64,000 nt of DNA from Pyrinomonadaceae bacterium (GCA_030841085.1 JAVEDP010000025.1:248001-312000), one strand, 5' to 3'; shown: positions 17,285-25,705, counted from the stretch's first letter. Numbers and translations are program-made. The notes: a model not told the origin generated them from the sequence alone.

Positions 17285-18415
17285 TTAGTTTGAGCAGCGC
17301 GCATCGATGATCGTCTTGGCCTTGCGCACGAACTCCGCTGTCCATGCTTCAGGCGCTTCATCGCGCTCCGAGTTGCGCGACGCGCGAAACACCCGCGTGA
17401 TCAAGTTGTCAGTTTGCTCGGCGTCAAGCAGCCGTTGCAACCCATCTGCCAACAGCAGCCTGCCTGCTTCACTAATCTTCGTGTCACCGACGCCCTTCGC
17501 TGTCGTGTGACAGCGGCCGCCATCCACCTTAATAGGATCCTTGTCCTTCCAATTCGCCAGTCTCGCTTTCTTCTCGCTGGCGCTACTGTAGCCAAACGTC
17601 GCGCCCATGTCGGCGACGTAATAAACCGCCTGGTCCCGTTTACACATGCGCGTCCCGTCGGCATTCTTTTTGGAATCGAGGCAGCTAAACTTCTGGTTGT
17701 CAGCTTTGGTGTCTCCATGGTCGATGAAGGCGAGCCAAAGTTTGAACGCATCGATCTCCGCGCGATTGCCACCATTGTTCAGCAACTTGTCCAGCGAACC
17801 GGAAAGCGCTCCAGTATCTTTGTTGTTGCATTTCACATCGATACCTTTGCCGAGCGGCAACTCAATTCCCGCCGCCGGTTGAAATGGCGTGAAGCTGGTG
17901 CCCTGGAATTTCTTGTTGAGACTCTTCTCGCAATCGGGACAAGTGACGTCCGCCACCCACTCATCGTCCGCAAAGAAACCCAACGCTTTCGAGAATCGCG
18001 ATGACAGAAACTCGCCGTAGACTTCGCCGTTCCTCTTGTCCGGTGTCTGGCCTTTGAAATGAGGCTTGATTTTGTAGCGGATAGGATCGCCGTCCTCATC
18101 GACCACGCCTGCGACCGTGCAATAGAACTTTGGCGTGGTGCCGGAACCTTCATCCTTCTTTGGGCTAGCCACGCAGGTAATGCCCACCGCAAGGCCGTCG
18201 GCACTGACCGCCGGCGCACCGACGCGCGGGCCGGCAGTTGGATTATAGCCGAGCACCGGATCGTAACCCGGGTCGGGCTGCCGATAAACTTTTGCTGTCC
18301 GCTCCGCGACGTCGCGAGCGTCTTCGGTGAAACAAGATTTCTGCGCCGCTGCCGGCCTCGCAGAAAGAATGAAAAGCAAACCAAAGATAAACGCTGGAAT
18401 AATTTTTCTAAACAT
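17285..18415 (-). CDS. Secreted protein with kinase-like residues, unknown function
   Basis: A 376-residue protein with a signal peptide (MFRKIIPAFIFGLLF... PAAAQ, cleavage near 25). I recognise no named family. The spacing of conserved-looking residues recalls the HipA/PI4-kinase-like fold: Lys118 in RYKIKPH; Glu135 in GEFLSSRFSKALGFF; HGDTKADNQ at 233-241, resembling a catalytic loop D-x(n)-N; and VADMGATFG at 267-275, resembling DxG. Several Cys (TCPDCEK, KCNN, SCLD, MCKR) could form disulfides outside the cytoplasm. Similar uncharacterised secreted proteins with an HTD-K-QQ and DLGSTFG pattern occur in Acidobacteriota as I remember them. GGGAGG precedes the ATG. It stands alone on its strand. 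The kinase idea is inference. Confidence 0.6.
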   Translation of the reverse strand: MFRKIIPAFIFGLLFILSARPAAAQKSCFTEDARDVAERTAKVYRQPDPGYDPVLGYNPTAGPRVGAPAVSADGLAVGITCVASPKKDEGSGTTPKFYCTVAGVVDEDGDPIRYKIKPHFKGQTPDKRNGEVYGEFLSSRFSKALGFFADDEWVADVTCPDCEKSLNKKFQGTSFTPFQPAAGIELPLGKGIDVKCNNKDTGALSGSLDKLLNNGGNRAEIDAFKLWLAFIDHGDTKADNQKFSCLDSKKNADGTRMCKRDQAVYYVADMGATFGYSSASEKKARLANWKDKDPIKVDGGRCHTTAKGVGDTKISEAGRLLLADGLQRLLDAEQTDNLITRVFRASRNSERDEAPEAWTAEFVRKAKTIIDARCSN

Positions 18416-18708
18416 AAACCCTCCCGAGTAGTAGTGGACCAGTTAAGAATTAAGACTAATGCTTCCTTCGAAATGCAGTTGACTATTGAAGGGCGCTTTT
18501 CCGGGAGCCATGGGAACGCGCTCGTAAAGGTCGTCCGCATTCAACACTCTCTAAGGACCACGGGGGCGGTTGTGCAATCGTGGTTTCCGGGAATGCTTCT
18601 GCTCTCCGCGTCATTCTTAACTATTGGGGGTTGCAATTACATTAGGATCGTTTGTTTGTGACCGTCAAGGACGCGGTTCGGCTCGTAGTGACCTAATGTG
18701 ATTTTCTT

Positions 18709-18777
18709 GTAAAGCAAACTGTTAGTTTGCGGCCGTTGGATACCATTCAACAATCGCAAACTAACAGTTTGCTTTAC
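18709..18777. repeat. Inverted repeat, family A copy 2
   Basis: GTAAAGCAAACTGTTAGTTT plus GCGG faces TCGCAAACTAACAGTTTGC plus TTTAC across a short loop. The arms are nearly identical to those of copies 1 and 3 while the loop differs, pointing to conservation of the hairpin unit rather than of the whole element. Confidence 0.92.
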
Positions 18778-18867
18778 GAAATTAGGCAATACCGTTCGGC
18801 TCGGTACACCTTTGTGTGGGGCGGCAGGTTCAGGGACTGAGGTCTAATCCTTGCCCGAGTGCTACTG

Positions 18868-19044
18868 TGCGGCTTCGCCGCGTCCCGCGCGGTAAGGCTC
18901 TGCCTTACCGGTCGAATCAAAAGACTCTGCGGCTATGCCGCCGCGGGGGCCTGTGAATTTGAATGAAGCAGCGGCGTAGCCGCTTAGGATTCATTGCATT
19001 GTCGGTAAGGCAGAGCCTTACCGCACGGAAAGCGGGAAAGCCGC
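18868..19044. repeat. Long inverted repeat, family D copy 1
   Basis: In order it contains the hairpins GCGGCTTCGCCGC, GGTAAGGCTCTGCCTTACC, GCGGCTATGCCGC, GCGGCGTAGCCGC and GGTAAGGCAGAGCCTTACC. The same series with different but still complementary stems occurs at 25706-25883, so stems are maintained by compensated changes. Confidence 0.88.
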
Positions 19045-19110
19045 CGGACAGCGTTGTCAGACGCCTGCCCGTTGCTCGGCAACCTCGGCTGCCGCGCCGA
19101 AAACCGAACC

Positions 19111-19151
19111 TTGACATTTATCTCTTCATAAAGTATCTTGACATCAAGGTA
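19111..19151 (+). promoter_or_regulatory. Promoter and palindromic operator for the MarR operon
   Basis: TTGACA (19111-19116), 17 bases, then TATCTT (19134-19139) form a housekeeping-type promoter. The -10 box lies inside the near-perfect palindrome TATCTTGA-CA-TCAAGGTA (19134-19151), a typical size and form for a MarR-family operator. Binding there would block polymerase, implying autoregulation of the MarR gene that starts at 19161. The boxes and palindrome are seen; the regulator assignment is inferred. Confidence 0.65.
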
Positions 19152-19160
19152 TAAATAGGA

Positions 19161-19649
19161 ATGAGCAAGCGAACCCTGGAATCGCTGACCGGTGGAAGTG
19201 GCGTCCACGTTTTTCTGGTGTTGTGGAAGGCCTCGCGCGCGGCCCAATCGTACGCCGAAAAGAGCATCCTGGGTCTGGAAATGTGCGGCAGCGACTTTGC
19301 CGTGCTCGAAGCCCTGCTGCACAAAGGGCCGCTGCCGGTTAACGAAATCGGGAGAAAGGTCCTGCTGACGAGCGGCTCGATCACAGTCGCAGTCGACCGC
19401 CTGGAGAAGAAAGGGTTGGTGGAGCGCCGTGCCCACGGCACCGACCGGCGCGCGCGGATAGTTCATTTGACCAGGGAAGGCAGAAAACTGATCACACGCG
19501 CCTACGCGGATCACGCCGCCGACCTGGAACGGCTCGCCTCCGCTTCCCTGACCAGGGCTGAGCGCAAAACGCTCATCGCTCTGTTGAAGAAGATCGGCTA
19601 TGAGGCGGCAGATACGTCGGAGCAAAGTGAAGATGAGATTACGACGTGA
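19161..19649 (+). CDS. MarR-family transcriptional regulator
   Basis: A 162-residue winged-helix repressor. The helix-turn-helix and wing read LPVNEIGRKVLLTSGSIT, VAVDRLEKKGLVERR and HGTDRRARIVHLT. A cysteine in LEMCGSDFAVLEALL precedes the DNA-binding domain. In redox-sensing MarR proteins such as OhrR, a Cys in the N-terminal helix region is the sensor, so oxidant or electrophile sensing is possible here, though only by analogy. The neighbours downstream (pirin 34 bases on, NmrA-like, DoxX, YceI) suit a stress-response operon controlled from the palindromic promoter at 19111-19151. The leader is very short, about 15 bases from the likely start site. Confidence 0.9.
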   Translation: MSKRTLESLTGGSGVHVFLVLWKASRAAQSYAEKSILGLEMCGSDFAVLEALLHKGPLPVNEIGRKVLLTSGSITVAVDRLEKKGLVERRAHGTDRRARIVHLTREGRKLITRAYADHAADLERLASASLTRAERKTLIALLKKIGYEAADTSEQSEDEITT

Positions 19650-19683
19650 ATTGTTTACGTCGTCTTGAAGGAGAGGAGATCTT

Positions 19684-20622
19684 ATGTCGATGGCAAGCGA
19701 AGCATTGAGAAATAGTGAAGCATTAAGAGATGAAGAGCCTCGCGCGGTCGGAACGCGCACAGTCGCTGGAATTGTAAACAGCATTGAGACGTTGGAAGGC
19801 GGGGGCTTTCTTGTTCGCCGTCCGTTCCCCAAGGCGGCGTTCTCGGAGTTTGACCCGTTCCTATTGCTTGATGAGATGGGGCCAATTGAAGTTGCGCCCG
19901 GTGAAGCTAAAGGCGCACCCGACCATCCGCATCGCGGGTTCGAAACCGTTAGCTACATGCTCGCCGGTGACCTGGTACATAAAGACTCTCGCGGACACGC
20001 CGGCCGCCTGCGAGCGGGTGACGTGCAGTGGATGACTGCCGGGTCGGGCGTGGTCCATGCTGAGATGCCAAGCAGTGAATTCGCGCGTACTGGCGGTCGG
20101 ATGCATGGATTCCAACTTTGGGTGAACCTGCCGCAGCGCGACAAGATGATCAAACCGCGCTACCAGGAAATTCCGGGCTCGCAAATTCCTAAAGCGACGT
20201 CGGCCGATGGCCTGGTTAACGTGAGTGTTATCGCCGGCGAAGCGATGGGCGTAAATGCCGTCATCGAAACGCGCACGCCGATAATCTATCTGCATTACAA
20301 GATCGCACCCGGCGGCGTGGCGGTCCAACCGGTACCGAGCGCCTATAACGCCTTCGCTTACGTCGTGGATGGCGAGGGATTATTCGGAGCAGAAGCCGAA
20401 CGCGGCGGAGACGGACAGATGGTCCTGTTCACGCAGGACGGCGACGAGGTGAGAATCGAAAATCCAAGGGACGCGAAGGCGACGCTCGAAGTATTGCTCA
20501 TCGCCGGAGTGCCGCTGAACGAACCAGTGGCGCGCTATGGTCCATTTGTGATGAACACCGAGGCGGAAATTCGCCAGGCGTTTGCAGATTACCAACATGG
20601 CCGGATGGGCGCGATTGAGTAA
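19684..20622 (+). CDS. Pirin-family protein
   Basis: A 312-residue bicupin of the pirin family. The N-terminal cupin shows the metal-binding His/Glu set: PDHPHRGFETVSYML, then GHAGRLRAGDVQWMTAGSGVVHAEMP. A second, less conserved cupin fills the C-terminal half. Bacterial pirins may have quercetin 2,3-dioxygenase activity or act as redox-responsive protein partners, and the sequence does not discriminate. AGGAGAGGAG precedes the ATG; the third codon is also ATG. It is the second gene of the MarR operon. Confidence 0.9.
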   Translation: MSMASEALRNSEALRDEEPRAVGTRTVAGIVNSIETLEGGGFLVRRPFPKAAFSEFDPFLLLDEMGPIEVAPGEAKGAPDHPHRGFETVSYMLAGDLVHKDSRGHAGRLRAGDVQWMTAGSGVVHAEMPSSEFARTGGRMHGFQLWVNLPQRDKMIKPRYQEIPGSQIPKATSADGLVNVSVIAGEAMGVNAVIETRTPIIYLHYKIAPGGVAVQPVPSAYNAFAYVVDGEGLFGAEAERGGDGQMVLFTQDGDEVRIENPRDAKATLEVLLIAGVPLNEPVARYGPFVMNTEAEIRQAFADYQHGRMGAIE

Positions 20623-20654
20623 TTGAATCATCTTAAACGGAAGGAGTGGTAAAG

Positions 20655-21560
20655 GTGTTATCCAACAATAAGAAACTGATCGCCGTGATCGGCGCAACGG
20701 GACAACAGGGAGGCGGAGTCGTACGTGCCCTGCAGGCCAGCGGACAATTCAAGGTGCGCGCGCTGACTCGCAATCCAGACAAGCATCGCGAACTCGCTGA
20801 CGAAGTTATGGAAGCAGATTTGAACCGCCCCGAAACCCTCGCCGCTGCATTCGAAGGGGCACATGGCGTATTTCTCGTCACCACTTCTTCGTTAGAAGGA
20901 ACCGACGAGCGCAAGCAGGGAACCGCCGCTGTTAAGGCTGCCAGTGACGCCGGCGTCAAACACATAGTCTGGTCCACGCTGCCTGACGTCGAAGCGATCA
21001 GCGGCGGCAAGTTCCACGTTCCGCACTTTACCAACAAGGCCAAGGTCGATCGGATAGTCAAGGACGCGGGGTTTGCGAATCATACGTTCGCCATCGCGCC
21101 GTTCTTCTACCAAAACCTCGCAGGCGCCATGGCTCCGCAACAGCAGGCAGACGGATCCATGGGCTGGGCGCTCCCGCTCGATCCGAGTGTGCGTTGCATT
21201 CACATGGGTGACATTCGCGAACTCGGCGCCATCGTAGCAGGAGCCTTCGCGCAGCCGGATCAGGCCGGCCATGGCGAGTATCTGCCGCTCGTCGGTGACT
21301 TCATGAGCTTCAATGAGATCGTCAACGTGCTTAATCGACAGGGTCACAACTTCTCCTTCACGCAGGTCCCGGCCGAGGTCTTCGCGACTCTCTTCCCTGG
21401 AGCTGCGGAGATCGCCGCGATGTTCAGGTACTTCGAAGCTCATACCTACCTGGGTTCGGATTCGTCCGATCGCATTGCGCTTGCAAAGAAAATAGCAGGA
21501 CGGCAACCAACCAGGTTTTCGACGTGGGCTCAATTGAATGTCGCGAAAAGTAGCGATTAA
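20655..21560 (+). CDS. NmrA/HSCARG-like NAD(P)-binding protein
   Basis: A Rossmann-fold protein of the NmrA/HSCARG atypical SDR group, about 301 residues. The dinucleotide motif is GATGQQGGGVVRAL at the N-terminus, and VRALTRNPDKH follows strand 2 with an Arg that would suit NADPH. The usual SDR Tyr-x3-Lys is absent, as in regulatory NmrA proteins that sense NAD(P) redox state. AAGGAG at 20641-20646 is eight bases before GTG 20655, so that GTG is preferred to GTG 20646, which overlaps the ribosome binding site. It begins about 32 bases after the pirin gene. Confidence 0.85.
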   Translation: MLSNNKKLIAVIGATGQQGGGVVRALQASGQFKVRALTRNPDKHRELADEVMEADLNRPETLAAAFEGAHGVFLVTTSSLEGTDERKQGTAAVKAASDAGVKHIVWSTLPDVEAISGGKFHVPHFTNKAKVDRIVKDAGFANHTFAIAPFFYQNLAGAMAPQQQADGSMGWALPLDPSVRCIHMGDIRELGAIVAGAFAQPDQAGHGEYLPLVGDFMSFNEIVNVLNRQGHNFSFTQVPAEVFATLFPGAAEIAAMFRYFEAHTYLGSDSSDRIALAKKIAGRQPTRFSTWAQLNVAKSSD

Positions 21561-21622
21561 TCAAGCCTACGACGATAATGGTTGAACACCGCTTTTAAAA
21601 CTAGGTTCGAAAGGAACGCTAA

Positions 21623-22015
21623 ATGAAAATAGTAACTTCGATCGCACGTCTTTTACTTGGGCTAGTCTTCCTCGTGTTTGGCCTGAATGGATTTCTTAAC
21701 TTCCTCAGCATGGGCCCCATGCCGACAGGATTGGCGGGACAATTTTTCGCCGCACTGTTTATGTCTCATTACATTTGGGTAATTGCTGCACTACAAATCG
21801 CAGGCGGAGCGCTGCTACTGGTGAACAGGTTCGTGCCGCTCGGTCTGGTGCTGCTTGGACCAATTCTTGTAAACATTATTTGTTATCACGTGTTCCTGAA
21901 TGTAATGGGCTGGCCGTTGGCGCTCGTCGTAGTTGTTTTGTGGTTTATAGTCTTCTACTCGCGACGCCAATATTTTTCCGGGATTTTTGTGCAACAGACG
22001 TCGGACAAACAGTAA
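21623..22015 (+). CDS. DoxX-like small membrane protein
   Basis: A 130-residue protein with four hydrophobic helices and the opening IARLLLGLVFLVFGLNG, characteristic of the DoxX family. DoxX-like proteins often accompany oxidative-stress or thiol-metabolism genes; a firm biochemical role is lacking. GAAAGGAAC precedes the ATG. It lies 62 bases after the NmrA-like gene on the same strand and is probably part of the same transcript. A family A palindrome follows directly after its stop and may end or attenuate the transcript. Confidence 0.8.
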   Translation: MKIVTSIARLLLGLVFLVFGLNGFLNFLSMGPMPTGLAGQFFAALFMSHYIWVIAALQIAGGALLLVNRFVPLGLVLLGPILVNIICYHVFLNVMGWPLALVVVVLWFIVFYSRRQYFSGIFVQQTSDKQ

Positions 22016-22029
22016 AGTTTGGATTTGAT

Positions 22030-22114
22030 GTAAAGCAAACTGTTAGTTTGCGGCGGTTGGCAATCGTCCAAGCTGAGCTGTAACGAACGACCGCAAACTA
22101 ACAGTTTGCTTTAC
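22030..22114. repeat. Inverted repeat, family A copy 3
   Basis: GTAAAGCAAACTGTTAGTTT plus GCGG at the left and CCGCAAACTAACAGTTTGC plus TTTAC at the right, with a loop of about 37 bp unrelated to copies 1 and 2. It separates the DoxX-like and YceI genes. Confidence 0.93.
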
Positions 22115-22150
22115 GATTCACTCGCAAAGGCGACGAGAGAGGTTTCAGCG

Positions 22151-22705
22151 ATGGCTAAATGGACTTTTGAACCGGGACACACCGCAGCTGAGTTTCGTGC
22201 TCGGCACATGATGGTGACTTACGTCCGTGGACACTTCAAGAACGTTCACGGCACGCTCGAGTTTGATCCCGATAACCCGACCAACTCTTCAGCCGAAGTG
22301 CGGATTGATGTCACTGGAATTTGGACGGGCGTCAAGGAGCGGGACGACCATCTGCGCAGCGCCGACTTTCTTGATGTCGACCATTATCCGGAGATCACTT
22401 TTGCCGGCAATCAGGTTGAGGTCAAAGGTGAGCACGACTTTGCAGTCACAGGCGATCTCACCATTCGTGGAGTTACGCGCAAAGCGACGTTGAACGTCAG
22501 CTACCTCGGGCAATGGCAGACGCCCTGGTGGGAAGATGGCGTTGACAAGGGACCAAGGACGCGCGCGGGCTTTCTCGCCACGACTCAAATCAATCGTCAT
22601 GACTTTGGAGTCAACTGGCAGGACACGATGGACCGCGGCGGGATAGTCGTCGGCAATGAAGTCGATATCGCCATCGACGTTGAAGCGATCCTGGAAAACT
22701 CCTGA
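22151..22705 (+). CDS. YceI-family lipid-binding protein
   Basis: A YceI-like lipocalin-type beta barrel, 184 residues. It starts MAKWTFEPGHTAAEFRARHM and carries the typical strands HGTLEFDPDNP, RSADFLDVDHYPEITF and the late NRHDFGVNWQ. YceI proteins bind polyisoprenoid or other long-chain lipids, and some are periplasmic. This copy has no signal peptide from ATG 22151, so it is likely cytosolic. The longer frame from 22106 is rejected because its first codons lie inside palindromic family A. AGAGAGG lies upstream of the ATG. It is probably the last gene of the MarR-pirin group, although the palindrome between them could uncouple it. Confidence 0.88.
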   Translation: MAKWTFEPGHTAAEFRARHMMVTYVRGHFKNVHGTLEFDPDNPTNSSAEVRIDVTGIWTGVKERDDHLRSADFLDVDHYPEITFAGNQVEVKGEHDFAVTGDLTIRGVTRKATLNVSYLGQWQTPWWEDGVDKGPRTRAGFLATTQINRHDFGVNWQDTMDRGGIVVGNEVDIAIDVEAILENS

Positions 22706-22773
22706 GAAACTGACGCGCGCGCGCTCGGTGATTAACTCATAGTTACCTTCGCCCAAGTCTCGGGGATAAACCC

Positions 22774-22851
22774 GTCTGCCGCTGCAGTCTGCTGCTGCCG
22801 TCCGCTCTTGCGGTCCGCTCGTGCCGTCTGCTCCCGCCGTCTGCTTCAGTA
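22774..22851. repeat. 13-bp tandem repeat, six units
   Basis: Six contiguous 13-bp units start at 22774, 22787, 22800, 22813, 22826 and 22839. The consensus is GTCYGCTSNTGCC with a change or two per unit. The period is not a multiple of three, and the array lies between the YceI gene and the HExxH gene, so it is non-coding. It is a candidate variable-number locus. Confidence 0.88.
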
Positions 22852-22957
22852 ATCTGTTGACTATCCTTCCGGATTGGTTTAGAAAAACTCGTCCCCTTGT
22901 CACATCTTGCGTACCTGCAAGGAACAGGTACATCGTTCACAGAAGAGGGTTGCGAAA

Positions 22958-23884
22958 ATGGGCCTGGTCCGATGGACACGCGTTGGATTCATTTTGCTTT
23001 CGCTCGTCGCGCTCGCGTCCACCTTTTCTCCAGCCGGCCGCACTGCGTACCGCCGACCGGATCGGGGAATTGTGCGCTTAGCGGGCACGTCACAATCTTT
23101 GCCTGCATTGGTCGCTGAATATCACGGCTTCATTGCGGATCCAGCCAAGCCGGCAGCGAGCGTCCATCCCAGCAATTCAAGTGGGATTCGCGAACAAATT
23201 CCCAAAAAATACATTGCCCGATACCAGCATTGGAAACACGAGTTTCTTGAAACCCCAACTGGCCAACAGCAATGGGCTTTCTACCAAAACAATCCGAACT
23301 TCACCTTGACCGTCGTAATCAGCCGTGAAAACCCTGAAGGTGGAAACACCAGTAACTATCAGTGGAACGAAGAAGGAAAATTAGTGGCCGCGACGATCAC
23401 GCTTGGCGCTCGGCTTGATGAAGGCGTTCCGAATCCAGTGTATTTTCCGGTGATGAATTCCCTGTTGCCCAACGACACGACTCGCACCATCAGCGGAGAG
23501 ACTCTGGCGGCGACCAAGATGGCCCACGAGTTCGGGCATGTAAACCGAACGGCCAAGAGTGACCCCGTTCTGTACCAGCTCCAGCTGCAGTTGATGCCGC
23601 AGTACAATCAAATTCTTTTGGTGAATGGGCGCGATACCAGCGATCCGCGTTTGCTTGAGTTGGCCCAAAGAATGGGAGCGACACCCGTCGAGATTTGGGA
23701 AGATCGTGAATACTGGGGTGAAACAAACGCGATGCTTTATCTCAGCGATCGCTTTGCCGATGACAACTTCCGCTGCGTGCTCTTTAATAGGATTAAGCGC
23801 AGTGTTGATTTGTACGCCAGGAGTTATGAAGAGCGATTCCTTACCATAGCGGAATCGACACCACCCCCGCGCTGTGGCTGGTAG
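22958..23884 (+). CDS. Secreted HExxH-containing protein, putative metallopeptidase
   Basis: A 308-residue exported protein of no family I can name. The start ATG 22958 (GLVRWTRVGFILLSLVALAS) follows AGAGGG and begins a signal peptide. The segment TKMAHEFGHVNRT near residue 192 holds HEFGH, the zincin HExxH form, in a helix-like context. A downstream Glu (WEDREYWGETNAM) could be the third zinc ligand, giving a gluzincin-like arrangement; this is inference. The substrate is unknown. It precedes the sugar ABC genes by about 200 bases, but nothing ties them functionally. Confidence 0.62.
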   Translation: MGLVRWTRVGFILLSLVALASTFSPAGRTAYRRPDRGIVRLAGTSQSLPALVAEYHGFIADPAKPAASVHPSNSSGIREQIPKKYIARYQHWKHEFLETPTGQQQWAFYQNNPNFTLTVVISRENPEGGNTSNYQWNEEGKLVAATITLGARLDEGVPNPVYFPVMNSLLPNDTTRTISGETLAATKMAHEFGHVNRTAKSDPVLYQLQLQLMPQYNQILLVNGRDTSDPRLLELAQRMGATPVEIWEDREYWGETNAMLYLSDRFADDNFRCVLFNRIKRSVDLYARSYEERFLTIAESTPPPRCGW

Positions 23885-24009
23885 TCGTTCAGCACCGATC
23901 GCAATGCATCGACTAATCCGTCGCGGAAGAATGCCGATACCCCAGCAGTACACTACGGGGATCAGGAAGAGCGGTTGCGGTCCGTGAGGCCGGCTAAAAG
24001 CAGCGACTA

Positions 24010-24045
24010 GATAACTTCTCTTCAACCGTTCGCCACGGCGGACCA
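24010..24045. repeat. Possible solo family C hairpin
   Basis: Read on the minus strand, GGTCCGCCGTGGCGAACGG followed by TTGAAGAGAAGTTATC resembles the right arm of family C copy 2 (GTCCGCGTTGGCGGACG, TTGAAAATAGC). No clear partner arm is seen upstream. The resemblance is partial. Confidence 0.4.
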
Positions 24046-24087
24046 GAGCATTAGTTTTTTCGCAGCGCCCTGCGTATTTTTTTCAAT

Positions 24088-25629
24088 ATGAGTACCAACC
24101 TTTCAGTTCCGCTTCTCGAAATGCGCGAAATCACGAAGATCTTTCCGGGTGTTCGCGCGTTGGATGGAGTGTCATTCGATCTTTATCCCGGCGAGTTGCA
24201 CGCATTGGTCGGCGAGAATGGCGCCGGCAAATCGACGCTGATGAAGATACTTGGTGGCGTGTACCCGTACCCCGAGTACGGCGGCGAAATTGAAATCGAG
24301 AAAAAAGTGCAACGATTCAGTAGCGTGCGAGATGCCGAACACGCGGGCATCGCCGTTATCTTTCAGGAACTTTCGTTGGTGAAGGAGATGACCGTCGGCG
24401 AAAATATTTTTCTCGGTCGCGAGCCCGCCAGGCTGGGCGTGATTCGTTGGGACGAACTGTACACCGGCGCGCGGCGGTTGCTCCAGGATTTGCACCTGCC
24501 CATCGACCCGCACGTGCCCGTTAGCAATTTGGGAATAGGGCAACAGCAGTTGGTCGAGATTGCCAAGGCACTATCGCATGAAGCGCGCATTCTGGTTCTT
24601 GACGAACCGACCGCGGCTTTAACCGGCGCCGAAGTCGAAACTTTATTCGGCATTCTCAATCAATTGCGCGCGCGCGATGTAGGCATGATTTACATCTCGC
24701 ACAAACTGGAAGAAGTATTTCGCATGAGCGATCGCATCACCGTGCTGCGTGACGGACGAACCGTAGCCACAAACAGCCGGAGCGACCTCAATGAGGCGCA
24801 AGTGATCAAGCAGATGGTGGGACGCGAAGTCGGCGACGTATTTCCCACGGTCGATCACGCGCACGGCGAAGTGATTTTTGAGGTGCGCAACATGACGATC
24901 GCGGACCCGGTCATATCGGGCAGGAAACTTGTCGACAACTTTAGTTTTTCGGTGCGCCGTGGCGAAGTACTTGGCATCGCCGGTTTGATGGGCGCGGGTC
25001 GCAGCGATCTCTTGATGGGAATCTTCGGCGCGCATGCCGGTCGCGTCTCCGGAGAGATCCGAATTGCCGGTCAGCGGGTGCGTATCTCCAACCCGGCGGA
25101 GGCGATCGCGCACGGTATCGGTTTTGTAACAGAGGATCGGAAGCGCTTTGGGTTGGTGTTGGACCAGACGATACTCAACAACATGACGCTGGCCGCGCTG
25201 AAAAGGATTTCCGGACGCTTTGTCGCGGACGTTGATGCTGAGGCGGCGGCCGGCGGACGGGCCATGAAGGACTTGCGCGTGAAGGCAACTTCGGTATTCA
25301 CAATTGCCGGCACTCTCTCAGGCGGCAACCAGCAAAAGGTGGTCTTGGCCAAATGGTTGCTGACAAATCCGCGGGTGCTATTCCTCGATGAACCGACGCG
25401 CGGTATCGACGTCGGCGCTAAACAGGAAATTTATGCCGAGATAAATCGGCTGGCGAAATCCGGTCTGGCTATTGTGCTGGTATCGTCTGAACTGCCGGAA
25501 GTGCTGGGCCTGTCAGATCGGCTGATGGTGCTACGTGAAGGACGTCTGACCGGGGAGTTTACAAAGGACCAAGCGACACCCGAGAGCGTGATGGCCTGCG
25601 CAACTGGACAAGCAGAGCACGCGGCGTGA
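24088..25629 (+). CDS. Sugar ABC transporter ATPase, XylG/RbsA type
   Basis: A 513-residue double-ABC ATPase of the CUT2 family. The N-terminal ABC has Walker A GENGAGKST (42-50), signature LGIGQQQLVEIAKAL and Walker B ILVLDEPTAAL. The C-terminal ABC has the degenerate Walker A GLMGAGRSDLL and signature LSGGNQQKVVLAKWLL, as usual for XylG, RbsA and MglA. It would energise import of a pentose or related monosaccharide through the permease at 25930. A 300-base gap containing a palindromic element separates the two. No periplasmic binding protein gene is adjacent on either side, unlike typical xylFGH operons. Confidence 0.92.
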   Translation: MSTNLSVPLLEMREITKIFPGVRALDGVSFDLYPGELHALVGENGAGKSTLMKILGGVYPYPEYGGEIEIEKKVQRFSSVRDAEHAGIAVIFQELSLVKEMTVGENIFLGREPARLGVIRWDELYTGARRLLQDLHLPIDPHVPVSNLGIGQQQLVEIAKALSHEARILVLDEPTAALTGAEVETLFGILNQLRARDVGMIYISHKLEEVFRMSDRITVLRDGRTVATNSRSDLNEAQVIKQMVGREVGDVFPTVDHAHGEVIFEVRNMTIADPVISGRKLVDNFSFSVRRGEVLGIAGLMGAGRSDLLMGIFGAHAGRVSGEIRIAGQRVRISNPAEAIAHGIGFVTEDRKRFGLVLDQTILNNMTLAALKRISGRFVADVDAEAAAGGRAMKDLRVKATSVFTIAGTLSGGNQQKVVLAKWLLTNPRVLFLDEPTRGIDVGAKQEIYAEINRLAKSGLAIVLVSSELPEVLGLSDRLMVLREGRLTGEFTKDQATPESVMACATGQAEHAA

Positions 25630-25705
25630 GCAGGAGTGAACAAGGAAAACGTTAATGCGGGTATTCCACGTAGGTATGAAAAGAGCTTTGCACAAATTCG
25701 TTTCT

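Larger units (their letters stand above)
18416..19110. other. Repeat-filled divergent spacer
   Basis: About 700 bases between divergently transcribed genes, without a credible coding region. It holds palindromic family A copy 2 (18709-18777) and family D copy 1 (18868-19044). Long plus-strand frames overlapping 18059-18661 are antisense to the secreted protein gene and are not considered genes. Confidence 0.6.

Noticed and set aside
18059-18661. A 200-codon plus-strand frame overlapping the secreted kinase-like gene
   Set aside because: Mostly antisense to a gene with signal peptide and good ribosome binding site; its tail runs into the repeat-filled spacer.
22106-22150. Longer start for the YceI protein
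   Set aside because: These codons begin in the right arm of a family A palindrome; MAKWTFEPGHT at 22151 is the family N-terminus.
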